A stretch of 64,000 bases of DNA from an uncultured Corynebacterium sp. (GTDB taxonomy: Bacteria; Actinomycetota; Actinomycetes; Mycobacteriales; Mycobacteriaceae), in contig NZ_CAMIBP010000008.1 in NCBI RefSeq assembly GCF_946223165.1, forward strand, positions 16,287 through 80,286, written 5' to 3'. The notes beneath the pieces were generated by a model. It saw only the letters and a list, made by a program, of their open reading frames with translations. It did not search any database and was not told the DNA's origin. The translations under genes and the position numbers were made by a program. This document shows, one piece after another, positions 44,195-52,618 of this stretch. Each line of letters opens with the position of its first letter. Position 1 is the stretch's first letter.

Positions 44195-44724
44195 ATGTCC
44201 TTCGCAGGCACCTACACCCTTGACCCGGCCCACACCACCATCGGCTTCGTTGCTCGCCACGCTATGGTCACCAAGACCCGCGGCAAGTTCACCGAGTTCG
44301 AGGGCACCATCGTCGTGGCCGAGAACATTAACGAGTCTTCCGCTGACGTCACCATCAAGTCCGCCTCCATCACCACCGGTGACGAGGGCCGCGACGGCCA
44401 CGTCAAGGGCGACGACTTCTTCGCCGTCGAGCAGTACCCGGAGCTGACCTTCAAGGCCACCTCCTTCAACGTTGACGAGAACGGCGAGGGCACCGTCACC
44501 GGCGACCTGACCATCAAGAGCACCACCAAGTCCGTCGACCTCAAGGTCGAGGACGCCGGCGTCGCCGAGGATCCGTTCGGCAACACCCGCTTCGGCTTCG
44601 AGGCTTCTACCAAGATCAACCGCACCGACCCGGCGTCAACTTCAACGCTCCGCTGAAGACCGACGGCGTCCTGGTCTCCGAGGAGATCAAGATCGAGCTC
44701 GAGGTCTCCGCCATCAAGGCTTAA
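44195..44724 (+). pseudogene. YceI-family periplasmic-type protein, frameshifted near the C terminus
   Basis: YceI lipocalin-like proteins bind polyisoprenoids. The frame begins at the ATG 44195 after AGAGGAG and reads GTYTLDPAHTTIGFVARHAM, TRGKFTEFEG, GDDFFAVEQYPELTFKATSF and TKSVDLKVEDAGVAEDPFGN. After NRTD the frame shifts by one missing base near 44,630: the text continues as VNFNAPLKTDGVLVSEEIKI-ELEVSAIKA to the TAA at 44722. With one base added the protein would be about 176 residues, the normal length. Codon use is that of a highly expressed gene. A sequencing error or a recent mutation is likely. Confidence 0.85.
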
Positions 44725-44737
44725 GGTTTCGCAGACT

Positions 44738-44763
44738 GCCCGCCGGTTCTCCGGCGGGCTTTT
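44738..44763 (+). terminator. Rho-independent terminator after the YceI gene
   Basis: GCCCGCCGG, loop TTCT, CCGGCGGGC, then TTTT. Confidence 0.9.
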
Positions 44764-44808
44764 GCATATTCAATGACCGGCGTACGCCGAACATCACGTG
44801 GTGACCTT

Positions 44809-44814
44809 TAGGAT
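44809..44814 (+). promoter_or_regulatory. -10 hexamer of pepN, leaderless
   Basis: TAGGAT ends exactly 7 bases before the pepN ATG, and no ribosome binding site is present. Confidence 0.55.
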
Positions 44815-44821
44815 AGACGCC

Positions 44822-47266
44822 ATGAGTAACCCCAATAGCTCCTCCCAGACCCTGTCTCACGCGGAAGCCCAGGCCCGCACCGCCGCGGTCACCCTGGACA
44901 ATTACCGCCTGCACCTCGACGTCTCCGGCGCCGCCGCTGTCGATGCCGCGACGTTCCCGGTCACCTCGGCCATCACGCTCACCACCTCCGAGCCCGACCT
45001 CTTCATCGACTACCTCGGCCGCTCCGTCGAGTCGGTCAAGGTCAACGGCGAAGAACGCGCCATCGAGTTCACCGGCTCCCGAGTCCTGCTCCACGATCTG
45101 CCCACGGGCTCGCCGATCACCATCGAGATCGCTGGCACCTCCGCCTACTCGCGCTCGGGCCAGGGCCTGCACCGCATGGTCGACACCGCCGACGGCAACG
45201 TCTACCTCTACTCGCACCTCGAGCCCTCGGATGCGCGCCGCATCTTCCCGTGCATCGACCAGCCGGACCTCAAGGCCGTCTTCCACACCTCCATCACCGC
45301 GCCGGAGGGCTGGGCCGTGCTTTCCAACCAGCCGGAAGTCTCCCGCGCCGCTGCGGGCGATGCCGCAGTGGTCACCGTCGACTTCCACGCCACCCCGCTG
45401 CTGTCGACATACCTCACCTCGTTTGCCGCGGGCCCCTACGAGCACCGCTCGAGGCAGTGGCGCGACATCGAGCTGCGCGCCTTCGCCCGCGCGTCCATGA
45501 TCGACTACGTCGATGATGAGATCCTCGAGGTCACCGCCGCAGGCATGGACTTCTTCGACGAGGCCTACGGCTATCCGTACCCGTGGGGCAAGTACGACTC
45601 CATCTTCGTGCCCGAGTACAACCTGGGCGCCATGGAGAACCCGGGCCTAGTCACCTTCACGGAGGCCTACCTGTTCCGCTCCGCCGCCACCCGTGCCCAG
45701 CACGCGGGCCGCACGAACACGATCCTCCACGAAATGAGCCACATGTGGTTCGGTGACTTGGTCACCCCGCAGTGGTGGGACGACCTGTGGCTCAAGGAAT
45801 CCTTCGCCGAGTTCATGGGCGCGGACTCCTCCGTGGAGGCCACCCAGTACACCGAGGCCTGGGCCAACTTCGCGGGCACCCGCAAGAACTGGGCCTACGG
45901 CCAGGATCAGCTGCCCACCACGCACCCCATCAAGGCGGACATCCCGGACGTGGACGCCGCCCGCCAGAACTTCGACGGCATCACCTACGCCAAGGGCGCG
46001 GCCGTTCTCAAGCAGCTGGTCCACTACATCGGCCGCGAGAAGTTCTACGCCGGCGCGCGCGACTACTTCAAGGCCCACGCCTTTGCCGCCGCGACCTTTG
46101 ATGATCTGCTCACCGCGCTGAAGAACCACACGGAGCGCGACCTCGACGCATGGTCGAACGCGTGGCTCAAGACCTCCGGCCCGGATACGCTCACCCCGGT
46201 GCTCACGGTGGGGGAGTCCATCGAGGAGCTGGGCATTCGCGCGGAGTCGGAGACGACGCTGCGCCCGCACCGCCTCACCGTGTCCCTGTTCGGCGCCGAT
46301 CTAGTGCGCTACGCGGAGCTCGACGTCGACCTTCCGGGCCAGGACTACACCGTCATCGAGGCCGCCCGCGGACTGCAGACCCCGGCGCTCGTGGTGGTCA
46401 ACGACGGCGATCACACCTACGCCAAGATCCGTTTCGACGCCGACTCTCTGGCCGTCATCGCGGAGAAGCTCTCCGACATCGATGACGAGCTCACCCGCGC
46501 CGTCATCTGGACCAACCTCTGGCAGGCCACCCGCGACGGCGAGCTGCCCGTGGCGGACTACGTCGACATCGTCCTGCGCCACGCCCCGGGCGACTCCGCG
46601 AACATCGTGGCCACGGCATTCGGCAATGCGCAGTTCGCGGTCAAGCACTACGGCGATCCGGCGGCGCTGCCCGCCTTCGCGGACCGCGTGTGGGCCGCGC
46701 TGGCCGATGCCGCCCCGGGCTCCGACACCCAGCTGCTCCTTGCGCGCACCGCCATCGCCGTCGTGGCACCGGAGCGCCTGCGCACCCTGCTCAACGGCGG
46801 CATCGACAAGCTGCCGCTGGACCCGGACATCCGCTGGGCCATTCTGCGCAACCTCGCCCGCCAGGACGCCGTGGACGTGGCGGAGCTGGACGCGGAGAAG
46901 GAGCGCGACAACACGCTCACCGGCGCGGCAGCGTACCTGGGCGCGCGCTATGCCTTCCCGGACACCCGCGCGGAGGGCCGCCAGCTAGCGCTCACCCCGG
47001 GCGCGCACTCCAACGACGAGGTCGATCACCTGCTCGCCGCCATCGAAGACTCGAAGAACGAGTGGACCGAGGACTTCTTCGCCTCCCTGGAGAAGGTCTG
47101 GGCCGAACACCCCATCGAGATCGCCAACCGCCTGGTCCGCGGCCTCTACCCGGAGGACGACCGCGCGGTCTCCAGCGCCAACGGCGCCCTCGAGCGGGTG
47201 CTGCTGGAAAGCCGCGACAACGTAGCTCGCACGCTGCGCGTGCGCAAGCGCAACCTCGCACAATAG
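44822..47266 (+). CDS. pepN: Aminopeptidase N (M1 family)
   Basis: The 814-residue zinc aminopeptidase removes N-terminal residues from peptides. It has the exopeptidase motif GAMENPGLVTF and the zinc site HEMSHMWFGDLV with His303, Glu304 and His307, plus Glu326 in KESFAEFMG at the standard distance. The C-terminal ERAP1-like helical part is complete. It starts at the ATG 44822 (MSNPNSSSQT) as a likely leaderless mRNA. It stands between murJ/yceI and sigM. Confidence 0.95.
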   Translation: MSNPNSSSQTLSHAEAQARTAAVTLDNYRLHLDVSGAAAVDAATFPVTSAITLTTSEPDLFIDYLGRSVESVKVNGEERAIEFTGSRVLLHDLPTGSPITIEIAGTSAYSRSGQGLHRMVDTADGNVYLYSHLEPSDARRIFPCIDQPDLKAVFHTSITAPEGWAVLSNQPEVSRAAAGDAAVVTVDFHATPLLSTYLTSFAAGPYEHRSRQWRDIELRAFARASMIDYVDDEILEVTAAGMDFFDEAYGYPYPWGKYDSIFVPEYNLGAMENPGLVTFTEAYLFRSAATRAQHAGRTNTILHEMSHMWFGDLVTPQWWDDLWLKESFAEFMGADSSVEATQYTEAWANFAGTRKNWAYGQDQLPTTHPIKADIPDVDAARQNFDGITYAKGAAVLKQLVHYIGREKFYAGARDYFKAHAFAAATFDDLLTALKNHTERDLDAWSNAWLKTSGPDTLTPVLTVGESIEELGIRAESETTLRPHRLTVSLFGADLVRYAELDVDLPGQDYTVIEAARGLQTPALVVVNDGDHTYAKIRFDADSLAVIAEKLSDIDDELTRAVIWTNLWQATRDGELPVADYVDIVLRHAPGDSANIVATAFGNAQFAVKHYGDPAALPAFADRVWAALADAAPGSDTQLLLARTAIAVVAPERLRTLLNGGIDKLPLDPDIRWAILRNLARQDAVDVAELDAEKERDNTLTGAAAYLGARYAFPDTRAEGRQLALTPGAHSNDEVDHLLAAIEDSKNEWTEDFFASLEKVWAEHPIEIANRLVRGLYPEDDRAVSSANGALERVLLESRDNVARTLRVRKRNLAQ

Positions 47267-47351
47267 GTTGTGCAACCGCCCGGTAGCGGGTCACACACCC
47301 CTCGGTTGAAATGAGTGGTACATCCACAATTTTCAATCGGGGGGTTGACTT

Positions 47352-47879
47352 TTGCGTACCGACGACGAACTCATTGACGCCTTTCTCGCGGGCGATGACA
47401 AGGCCTTTTCACACATCGTGGAGCGCCACCGCACGCGGCTGACCTTTGTTGCCCGCAAGTACACGCACAACGACACGGATGCCCAGGACATCGTCCAGGA
47501 GGCCTTCCTCAAGGCCTCGACGGCGCTGGGTAAGTACCGGCGCGACGCGCAGCTGTATACGTGGCTTCACCGCCTCGTGCAGAACGCGGGATACGACTTC
47601 CTCAACCATCGCGCTAACCGCGAGAACCCGTCGCTCGACTCCGGGGCGTTCGAGATCGACAGGAACCCCGCCCTGGCAGTGGAGTCGGACACCGATTTGC
47701 GGATCATCATGGAAGAGGCCCTGTCCACCCTCGGCCCGGAGCAGCGCACCGCCCTCTACCTCACCGAGGTAGAGGGCTATTCCATCGCCGACGTCGCCGC
47801 CTATCAGGGCGTCCAGCAGGGCACCATCAAGTCGCGGCGCTCCCGGGCCAAGGAGGCGCTGCGCCAGGCCATGAGCTAG
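47352..47879 (+). CDS. sigM: ECF-type RNA polymerase sigma factor SigM
   Basis: The 175-residue sigma factor has region 2 from residue 5 to 75 (NDTDAQDIVQEAFLKAST, then YTWLHRLVQNAGYDFL) and region 4 from about 115 (LGPEQRTALYLTEVEGYSIA and GTIKSRRSRAKEAL). It starts with TTG after a GGGGGGTT stretch. The position before trxB-trxA-cwlM is that of SigM in corynebacteria and mycobacteria, where it controls disulfide-stress or secretion genes. No anti-sigma factor gene follows: only 162 bases separate it from trxB. Confidence 0.92.
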   Translation: MRTDDELIDAFLAGDDKAFSHIVERHRTRLTFVARKYTHNDTDAQDIVQEAFLKASTALGKYRRDAQLYTWLHRLVQNAGYDFLNHRANRENPSLDSGAFEIDRNPALAVESDTDLRIIMEEALSTLGPEQRTALYLTEVEGYSIADVAAYQGVQQGTIKSRRSRAKEALRQAMS

Positions 47880-47973
47880 ACCGCGCGGCGGCATCGCCAA
47901 GCACCCGGGCTGGGTGCAGACTGGCTCCTTCATAACAATTCGATCCGCCGCGGGCCGCCAGTGAGTAGCGCAC

Positions 47974-48003
47974 GGGAATGCACGAGTAGGATCGGGACGT
48001 TAC
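47974..48003 (+). promoter_or_regulatory. SigH/SigM-type promoter of trxB
   Basis: GGGAAT, an 18-base spacer and CGTTAC match the corynebacterial ECF promoter pattern GGAAT/C-N16-19-CGTT known for SigH-controlled thiol stress genes. It lies about 40 bases before the trxB start. Confidence 0.65.
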
Positions 48004-48041
48004 GCGTTGAAGAGACGCTTTTACACGCGAAGGAGTTTGCA

Positions 48042-48980
48042 GTGACCATCCACGACGTCATCATCGTCGGCTCCGGCCCCGCCGGATACACCGCCGCCCT
48101 GTACGCCGCGCGCGCTGAGCTCGCCCCGCTCGTTTTCGAGGGCTACGAGTACGGCGGCGAGCTCATGAACACCACGGAGGTAGAAAACTACCCGGGTTTC
48201 CACAAGGGCATCATGGGCCCGGAACTCATGGAAGAGATGCGCGCCCAGGCCATCCGCTTCGGCGCTGACCTGCGCATGGAGCTCGTCGACTCCGTCGAAC
48301 TGACCGGTGACGTCAAGAAGGTCCACGTCGGCGACGAGGTCTTTGAGGCTAAGACCGTCATTCTCGCCACCGGCGCGGCGCCCCGCCACCTGGGTATCCC
48401 GGGCGAGGAGGAGCTCACCGGCCGCGGCGTGTCCACGTGCGCGACGTGCGACGGCTTCTTCTTCAAGGGTCACAACATCGCCGTCGTCGGCGGCGGTGAC
48501 TCCGCCATGGAGGAGGCCACCTTCCTCACCAAGTTCGCGGAGACCGTCACCATCATCCACCGCTCGGAGAACTTCCGCGCCTCCAAGGTCATGCTGGAGC
48601 GCGCCAAGTCCAATCCGCAGATCCAATGGGCTACGAACAAGACGGTAGAGCGCGTCATTGAGGGCGAGGGCGACAACGCCGGCAAGGTCGCCGGCCTTGA
48701 GCTCAAGGACACGGTAACCGGGGAGACCTCGGAGCTGCCCGTCACCGCCATGTTCGTCGCCATCGGCCACGATCCGCGCTCCGGCTTCCTCGACGGGCAG
48801 GTCGCGCTCAACGATGCCGGCTACGTCACCGTGGATCAGCCGGGCACGGCCACCTCGGTGCCGGGCGTCTTCGCGTGCGGCGATCTCGTCGACGATCACT
48901 ACCAGCAGGCGATCACGGCCGCGGGCTCCGGTTGCCGCGCCGCCATCGACGCCGAACACTACCTAGCAGAAAAGGTCTAA
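48042..48980 (+). CDS. trxB: Thioredoxin reductase
   Basis: The 312-residue flavoprotein reduces thioredoxin with NADPH. It has the FAD-binding VIIVGSGPAGYTAALYAARA at the N terminus, the redox pair Cys133 and Cys136 in STCATCDGFFF, the NADPH-binding VVGGGDSAMEEA and FACGDLVDDHYQQAITAAGS at the C terminus. The GTG start follows GAAGGAG. trxA follows after 5 bases. Confidence 0.96.
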   Translation: MTIHDVIIVGSGPAGYTAALYAARAELAPLVFEGYEYGGELMNTTEVENYPGFHKGIMGPELMEEMRAQAIRFGADLRMELVDSVELTGDVKKVHVGDEVFEAKTVILATGAAPRHLGIPGEEELTGRGVSTCATCDGFFFKGHNIAVVGGGDSAMEEATFLTKFAETVTIIHRSENFRASKVMLERAKSNPQIQWATNKTVERVIEGEGDNAGKVAGLELKDTVTGETSELPVTAMFVAIGHDPRSGFLDGQVALNDAGYVTVDQPGTATSVPGVFACGDLVDDHYQQAITAAGSGCRAAIDAEHYLAEKV

Positions 48981-48985
48981 AGCTC

Positions 48986-49312
48986 ATGAGCAACGTCACC
49001 GCAGTCACCACCGAAACCTTCCGCTCCACCGTCATCGAGCGCACCGACAAGCCCGTCGTCGTCGACTTTTGGGCAGAATGGTGCGGCCCGTGCAAGAAGC
49101 TGTCGCCGATCCTCGACGAGGTCGCCAGCGAACTCGGCGACGAGGTCGAGGTGGTCAAGGTCAACGTGGACGAGGAGCGCACCCTGGGCGCCATGTTCCA
49201 GATCATGTCCATTCCCTCCGTGCTCATTTTCAAGAACGGAGAGAAAGTCGACGAATTCGTTGGGCTTCGCCCGAAGTCCGAGATTGTCAATAAGATTAAG
49301 AATCAGCTGTAA
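48986..49312 (+). CDS. trxA: Thioredoxin
   Basis: The 108-residue thioredoxin has the redox centre Cys33-Gly-Pro-Cys36 in VVDFWAEWCGPCKKLSPIL and the cis-proline in MSIPSVLIFKNGE. It is the substrate of the TrxB encoded 5 bases upstream. The ATG at 48986 is the family start. A hairpin without a T-run (AGTG...GCAGGC-ACGCC-GCCTGC-CACT, 49323-49352) separates it from cwlM. Confidence 0.95.
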   Translation: MSNVTAVTTETFRSTVIERTDKPVVVDFWAEWCGPCKKLSPILDEVASELGDEVEVVKVNVDEERTLGAMFQIMSIPSVLIFKNGEKVDEFVGLRPKSEIVNKIKNQL

Positions 49313-49379
49313 CTGGTAATCTCAGTGGCATTGCAGGCACGCCGCCTGCCACTAATTCGGGAAGAGAAAGGGGTAGGAG

Positions 49380-50561
49380 TTGGACCGCGTTTTACGCGTT
49401 GGTGACCACAGCGCGCGCGTGGCGGAGGCCCGCGCGACCCTGGCCCGCTTAGGCCTTAACTCCGGCTTCTCCGGCGAACTCACGGACTGGAAGAAGCAGA
49501 AGTTCTCCGAAGCCGACAAGGAATTCGACGCCAACCTGGCGGAAGTCCTCAAGGCCTTCCAGCAGTCGCGCGGCATCGTGCCGTCCGGCACCATCGACGA
49601 CCCCACGCTGCGTGAGCTGCGCCAGGCATCCTACAGCCTCGGCACGCGCGTGCTGTTCTACCAGCCCGGCGTAGAACTCGTCGGTGACGACGTCTCGCAG
49701 CTGCAGCAGCAACTCCAGGAGCTCGGCTTCTACCGCAACCGCGTCGACGGCATCTTCGGGCAGAACACTCACGCGTCCCTGGCGGAGTATCAGCTCAACT
49801 ATGGTCTACAGCCCGACGGCGTGTGCGGGCCCACTACCATCCGCGCGCTCGGCCTGCTCGGCCGCCGCATCACCTCGGGCTCGGTCCACAACATCCAAGA
49901 GCGCGAGCGCGTCCGCAACGCCGGCCCGAAGCTGGCCGGCAAGCGCGTCGTGATCGATCCGGCCCTGGGCGGCGAACACCGCGGCCGCGTGGTCAAGGGT
50001 CGCTTCGGCGATATTACGGAGGAGGAGCTCCTCTGGGATCTCACCGAGCGGATCGCCGGCCGCATGATCGCCGCCGGCATGGAGATCATCGTCTCCCGCC
50101 CGCGGATCGATGATCCATCCATCAAGGACCGCTCCGAGATGGCCAACGCCTTCGGCGCCGATCTGGTGATTTCCCTCGCCTGCGACGAATACCCCAACGA
50201 GAAGGCCAGCGGCGTGGCCACTTTCTACTTCGGCTCCGAGTCGGGCAACTCTTCCCTCATTGGCGAGACCCTCTCGGGCTACATTCAGCGCGAGATCGTC
50301 GCCCGCACGCCGCTGACCAACCTGCGCAATCACGGCCGAACCTGGGATCTGCTCCGCCTGACCCAGATGCCGGTGGTCCAGGTGGTCCTCGGCTACCTCA
50401 CCAACCCGGACGACGTGGCGGTGCTCACCAACCCGGCCCGCCGCGACGACATCGCCGAGGCCATCGTGGTGTCCGTCAAGCGCCTCTACCTGCTGGACCA
50501 GGACACCGCCGTGACCGGCACCTACAACTTCGACGAGTTGCTGCGCGCCGAGAACGCCTAG
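49380..50561 (+). CDS. cwlM: CwlM, amidase-like protein with lost catalytic residues
   Basis: The 393-residue protein has two peptidoglycan-binding repeats (about 5-80 and 100-160, each with a GxxDxxT-like end) and an Amidase_3-like domain from 188. The zinc and catalytic residues of the family are replaced: DPGHGG is DPALGG (Leu196 for His), SIHAN is SLACD (Ala for His near 267), and the late catalytic Glu is Val in VVQVVLGYL. No signal peptide is present. This fits mycobacterial CwlM, a cytoplasmic activator of MurA rather than an enzyme. TTG start after AGGGGTAGGAG. Confidence 0.9.
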   Translation: MDRVLRVGDHSARVAEARATLARLGLNSGFSGELTDWKKQKFSEADKEFDANLAEVLKAFQQSRGIVPSGTIDDPTLRELRQASYSLGTRVLFYQPGVELVGDDVSQLQQQLQELGFYRNRVDGIFGQNTHASLAEYQLNYGLQPDGVCGPTTIRALGLLGRRITSGSVHNIQERERVRNAGPKLAGKRVVIDPALGGEHRGRVVKGRFGDITEEELLWDLTERIAGRMIAAGMEIIVSRPRIDDPSIKDRSEMANAFGADLVISLACDEYPNEKASGVATFYFGSESGNSSLIGETLSGYIQREIVARTPLTNLRNHGRTWDLLRLTQMPVVQVVLGYLTNPDDVAVLTNPARRDDIAEAIVVSVKRLYLLDQDTAVTGTYNFDELLRAENA

Positions 50562-50572
50562 GGTCCAAACGA

Positions 50573-50630
50573 AAAAGCGGCAGCTCACTTAAGAATTTCC
50601 GCGCTGGAAGTCGAGTGAGCTGCCGCTTTT
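50573..50630. terminator. Bidirectional terminator between cwlM and the leftward genes
   Basis: AAAAGCGGCAGCTCACT at 50573-50589 pairs perfectly over 17 bases with AGTGAGCTGCCGCTTTT at 50614-50630. The A-run and T-run make it work in both directions, separating cwlM from the convergent parB-side genes. Confidence 0.92.
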
Positions 50631-50664
50631 CTACGGAGCGGAGACAATCAGTGACGGTGCAGGC

Positions 50665-50944
50665 CTAGACCAGGGCGGCCTCGGTGGTGGGGGCGGCATC
50701 GTCAAGCGCGGGGGAGGCCTTGCGGCGCCGCAGCCAGCCGATGCCCATGGGCAGGACGGAAACGGCGACGACGAGGACCCAGACGTTGATGTGGAGATCG
50801 CCGTGCGGTTGCCGGTGAAGAGAAACACCGCCACGGCCAGCGCAGTGATGAAAGCGACGCCAGTCCCGCTGCGCCAGCAGCGCGGCGACGTGCACTACCC
50901 ACACCACTGCGTAATGGCCAGTTCACCGGGTAGATATTCGTTCA
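50665..50944 (-). pseudogene. LapA-like small membrane protein, degenerate
   Basis: One frame gives GVAFITALAVAVFLFTGNR and the next frame gives GDLHINVWVLVVAVSVLPMG and WLRRRKAS. Together they form the two-helix pattern of LapA-domain proteins (membrane segment, NRxxxxxNVW, second segment, basic tail). A missing base at about 50,807 breaks the frame, and the ATG frame at 50944 also meets an early stop. Either the gene is dead or the sequence has errors here. Confidence 0.5.
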
Positions 50945-50993
50945 TGCCCCACAGGCTAGGAGTGCGCCTCCAAGAAACCTCTAAGTCAAGAAT

Positions 50994-51569
50994 CTAGGCC
51001 AGCGCGCGGGCCACCATGTCCTCCACCGCGGCAGCGGTGAGCAGGTCAAACGCGGGCGGCAAGTCGAGGCGCAGGCGCGGGGTGACTGGGTGATCCTGAA
51101 TCACCATGAAGCCGGCGGACTCAAGGGTCTCCACGGGCAGCAGACCAATGAACGCGGGCTTGGAGCCCAGCAGGCGGGCGGCCTCGTCCCGATCGCGGTA
51201 GCCGAAGGCCTCGACGGCGGGGAAGTCGCGGGAGGTGAGATCCATGATGGCGGCATCGAGCAGTACGGCCTCGAGACCGCGGCTGGCGCGGGCGGGGGAG
51301 ATGAACAGCGACGTCACAATGGCGGCGTCGGAGCCCACAGGCGCGGTGGGCAGCTTTGCAGCGCCCTGGGCAAGATCAGGGGAGCAGTACAGGACAGTGG
51401 CCTCGTCTCCCACGGTAAAACCGCACGGCCCGAAGCTGAGCAGTGTGGCTGACAGCCACGCCTCCTTCTCAAAATCCGGATCCGCAACCGTGGTCTTCAT
51501 CTCCCAGAAGACGGATCGAGCGGCGAGCCGATGAATCGGCGTGCCCTCGGCGACCGGCTCGACCAGCAT
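50994..51569 (-). CDS. GNAT-like acyltransferase-type protein, Rv3916c family
   Basis: The 191-residue protein corresponds by position to the mycobacterial gene between cwlM and parB. It has the loose shape of a GNAT acetyltransferase, with PCGFTVGDEATVLYCS, TSLFISPARASRGLEAVLLD near the CoA loop, and AVEAFGYRDRDEA. I do not see a clear acetyl-CoA loop RxxGxG. Function unknown. It ends the leftward parA-parB operon, starting 11 bases after the parB stop. Confidence 0.75.
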   Translation of the reverse strand: MLVEPVAEGTPIHRLAARSVFWEMKTTVADPDFEKEAWLSATLLSFGPCGFTVGDEATVLYCSPDLAQGAAKLPTAPVGSDAAIVTSLFISPARASRGLEAVLLDAAIMDLTSRDFPAVEAFGYRDRDEAARLLGSKPAFIGLLPVETLESAGFMVIQDHPVTPRLRLDLPPAFDLLTAAAVEDMVARALA

Positions 51570-51580
51570 GAGAGGAGTGC

Positions 51581-52600
51581 CTACTTGCCTTCGAGGATGG
51601 CCAGGATGCGCTCGAAGTCCTCCTGGTCACCAAACTCAACCACCATCTTGCCCTTGCGCTTGCCCATGGTGACGGTGACCTTGGTGTCGAAGCGATCGGA
51701 CAGGCGCTCGGCCTGATCGGTGAAGTACTGCGGGGTCGTTGCCGGCTTCTTCGGCTCGGTCTTCTTGCCCTCGCGCTTGTAGAGCGTCACGGCCTCCTCC
51801 GTGGCGCGCACGGACAGGCCCTCGGCCACGATGCGTCCGGCGAGCTCGACCATGGCCTCCGGATCCTCCAGACCCAGCAGGGCGCGCGCGTGGCCGTGGG
51901 ACAAGACCCCGGCCGCCACGCGCTTTTGCACCTCCACCGGCAGTTTGAGCAGGCGTAGCGTGTTGGTCACCTGCGGGCGCGAGCGGCCGATGCGATCCGC
52001 GAGCTCGTTTTGTGTGACGCCGAATTCCTCGAGCAACTGCTGGTACGCGGCCGCCTCCTCCAGCGGGTTGAGCTGGACGCGGTGGATGTTTTCCAGGAGG
52101 GCGTCGCGCAGCATGGCGTCATCCTCCGTGTCGCGGACGATGGCCGGAATGGTGGCCAGGCCCGCCTTGGAGGAGGCGCGCCAGCGGCGCTCACCCATGA
52201 TGAGCTCAAAGCCACCCTCCCGCGACGGGCGCACAACGACGGGCTGCAGCAGGCCAAACTCCTTGATGGAGTGGATGAGCTCGTTCAGCCCTTCCTCAGT
52301 GAAGACAGTGCGCGGCTGCTTGGGGTTGGGGCTGATCTCCCCAATGGGGATCTCGCGGTACGTGGCACCAATGGCCGCCGGCTTGGGCTGGCGCTTAGTG
52401 GAGGTGGGTCCCTGCGCGATGGTGGGCGCGCCCTTGACGCGCTTGCCTTCCGTCGGGGCATCCGACTTGAGCGGGCGGCCGCCCAGGATGACATCGGCCG
52501 CGGAGTCACCAAGACGCGGGCGGCGCTGCGGGGCATCCGGGCCGGAGGGGATGAGGGCCGCCAGACCCTTGCCCAGGCCGCCTTGACGCTTTTCTTCCAT
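51581..52600 (-). CDS. parB: Chromosome partitioning protein ParB
   Basis: ParB binds parS, spreads and loads condensin near the origin. The 339-residue protein has the CTP-binding N-terminal part with EISPNPKQPRTVFTEEGL and IMGERRWRASSKAGLATIPA (the GERRWRA box, Arg-rich), the helix-turn-helix QNELADRIGRSRPQVTNTLR near 195-215, and a C-terminal dimer domain rich in Lys (KVTVTMGKRKGKMVVEF). It follows parA by 18 bases. Five perfect parS targets are in this window. Confidence 0.96.
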   Translation of the reverse strand: MEEKRQGGLGKGLAALIPSGPDAPQRRPRLGDSAADVILGGRPLKSDAPTEGKRVKGAPTIAQGPTSTKRQPKPAAIGATYREIPIGEISPNPKQPRTVFTEEGLNELIHSIKEFGLLQPVVVRPSREGGFELIMGERRWRASSKAGLATIPAIVRDTEDDAMLRDALLENIHRVQLNPLEEAAAYQQLLEEFGVTQNELADRIGRSRPQVTNTLRLLKLPVEVQKRVAAGVLSHGHARALLGLEDPEAMVELAGRIVAEGLSVRATEEAVTLYKREGKKTEPKKPATTPQYFTDQAERLSDRFDTKVTVTMGKRKGKMVVEFGDQEDFERILAILEGK

Positions 52601-52618
52601 GTCTATCCTTGTCCGTCC

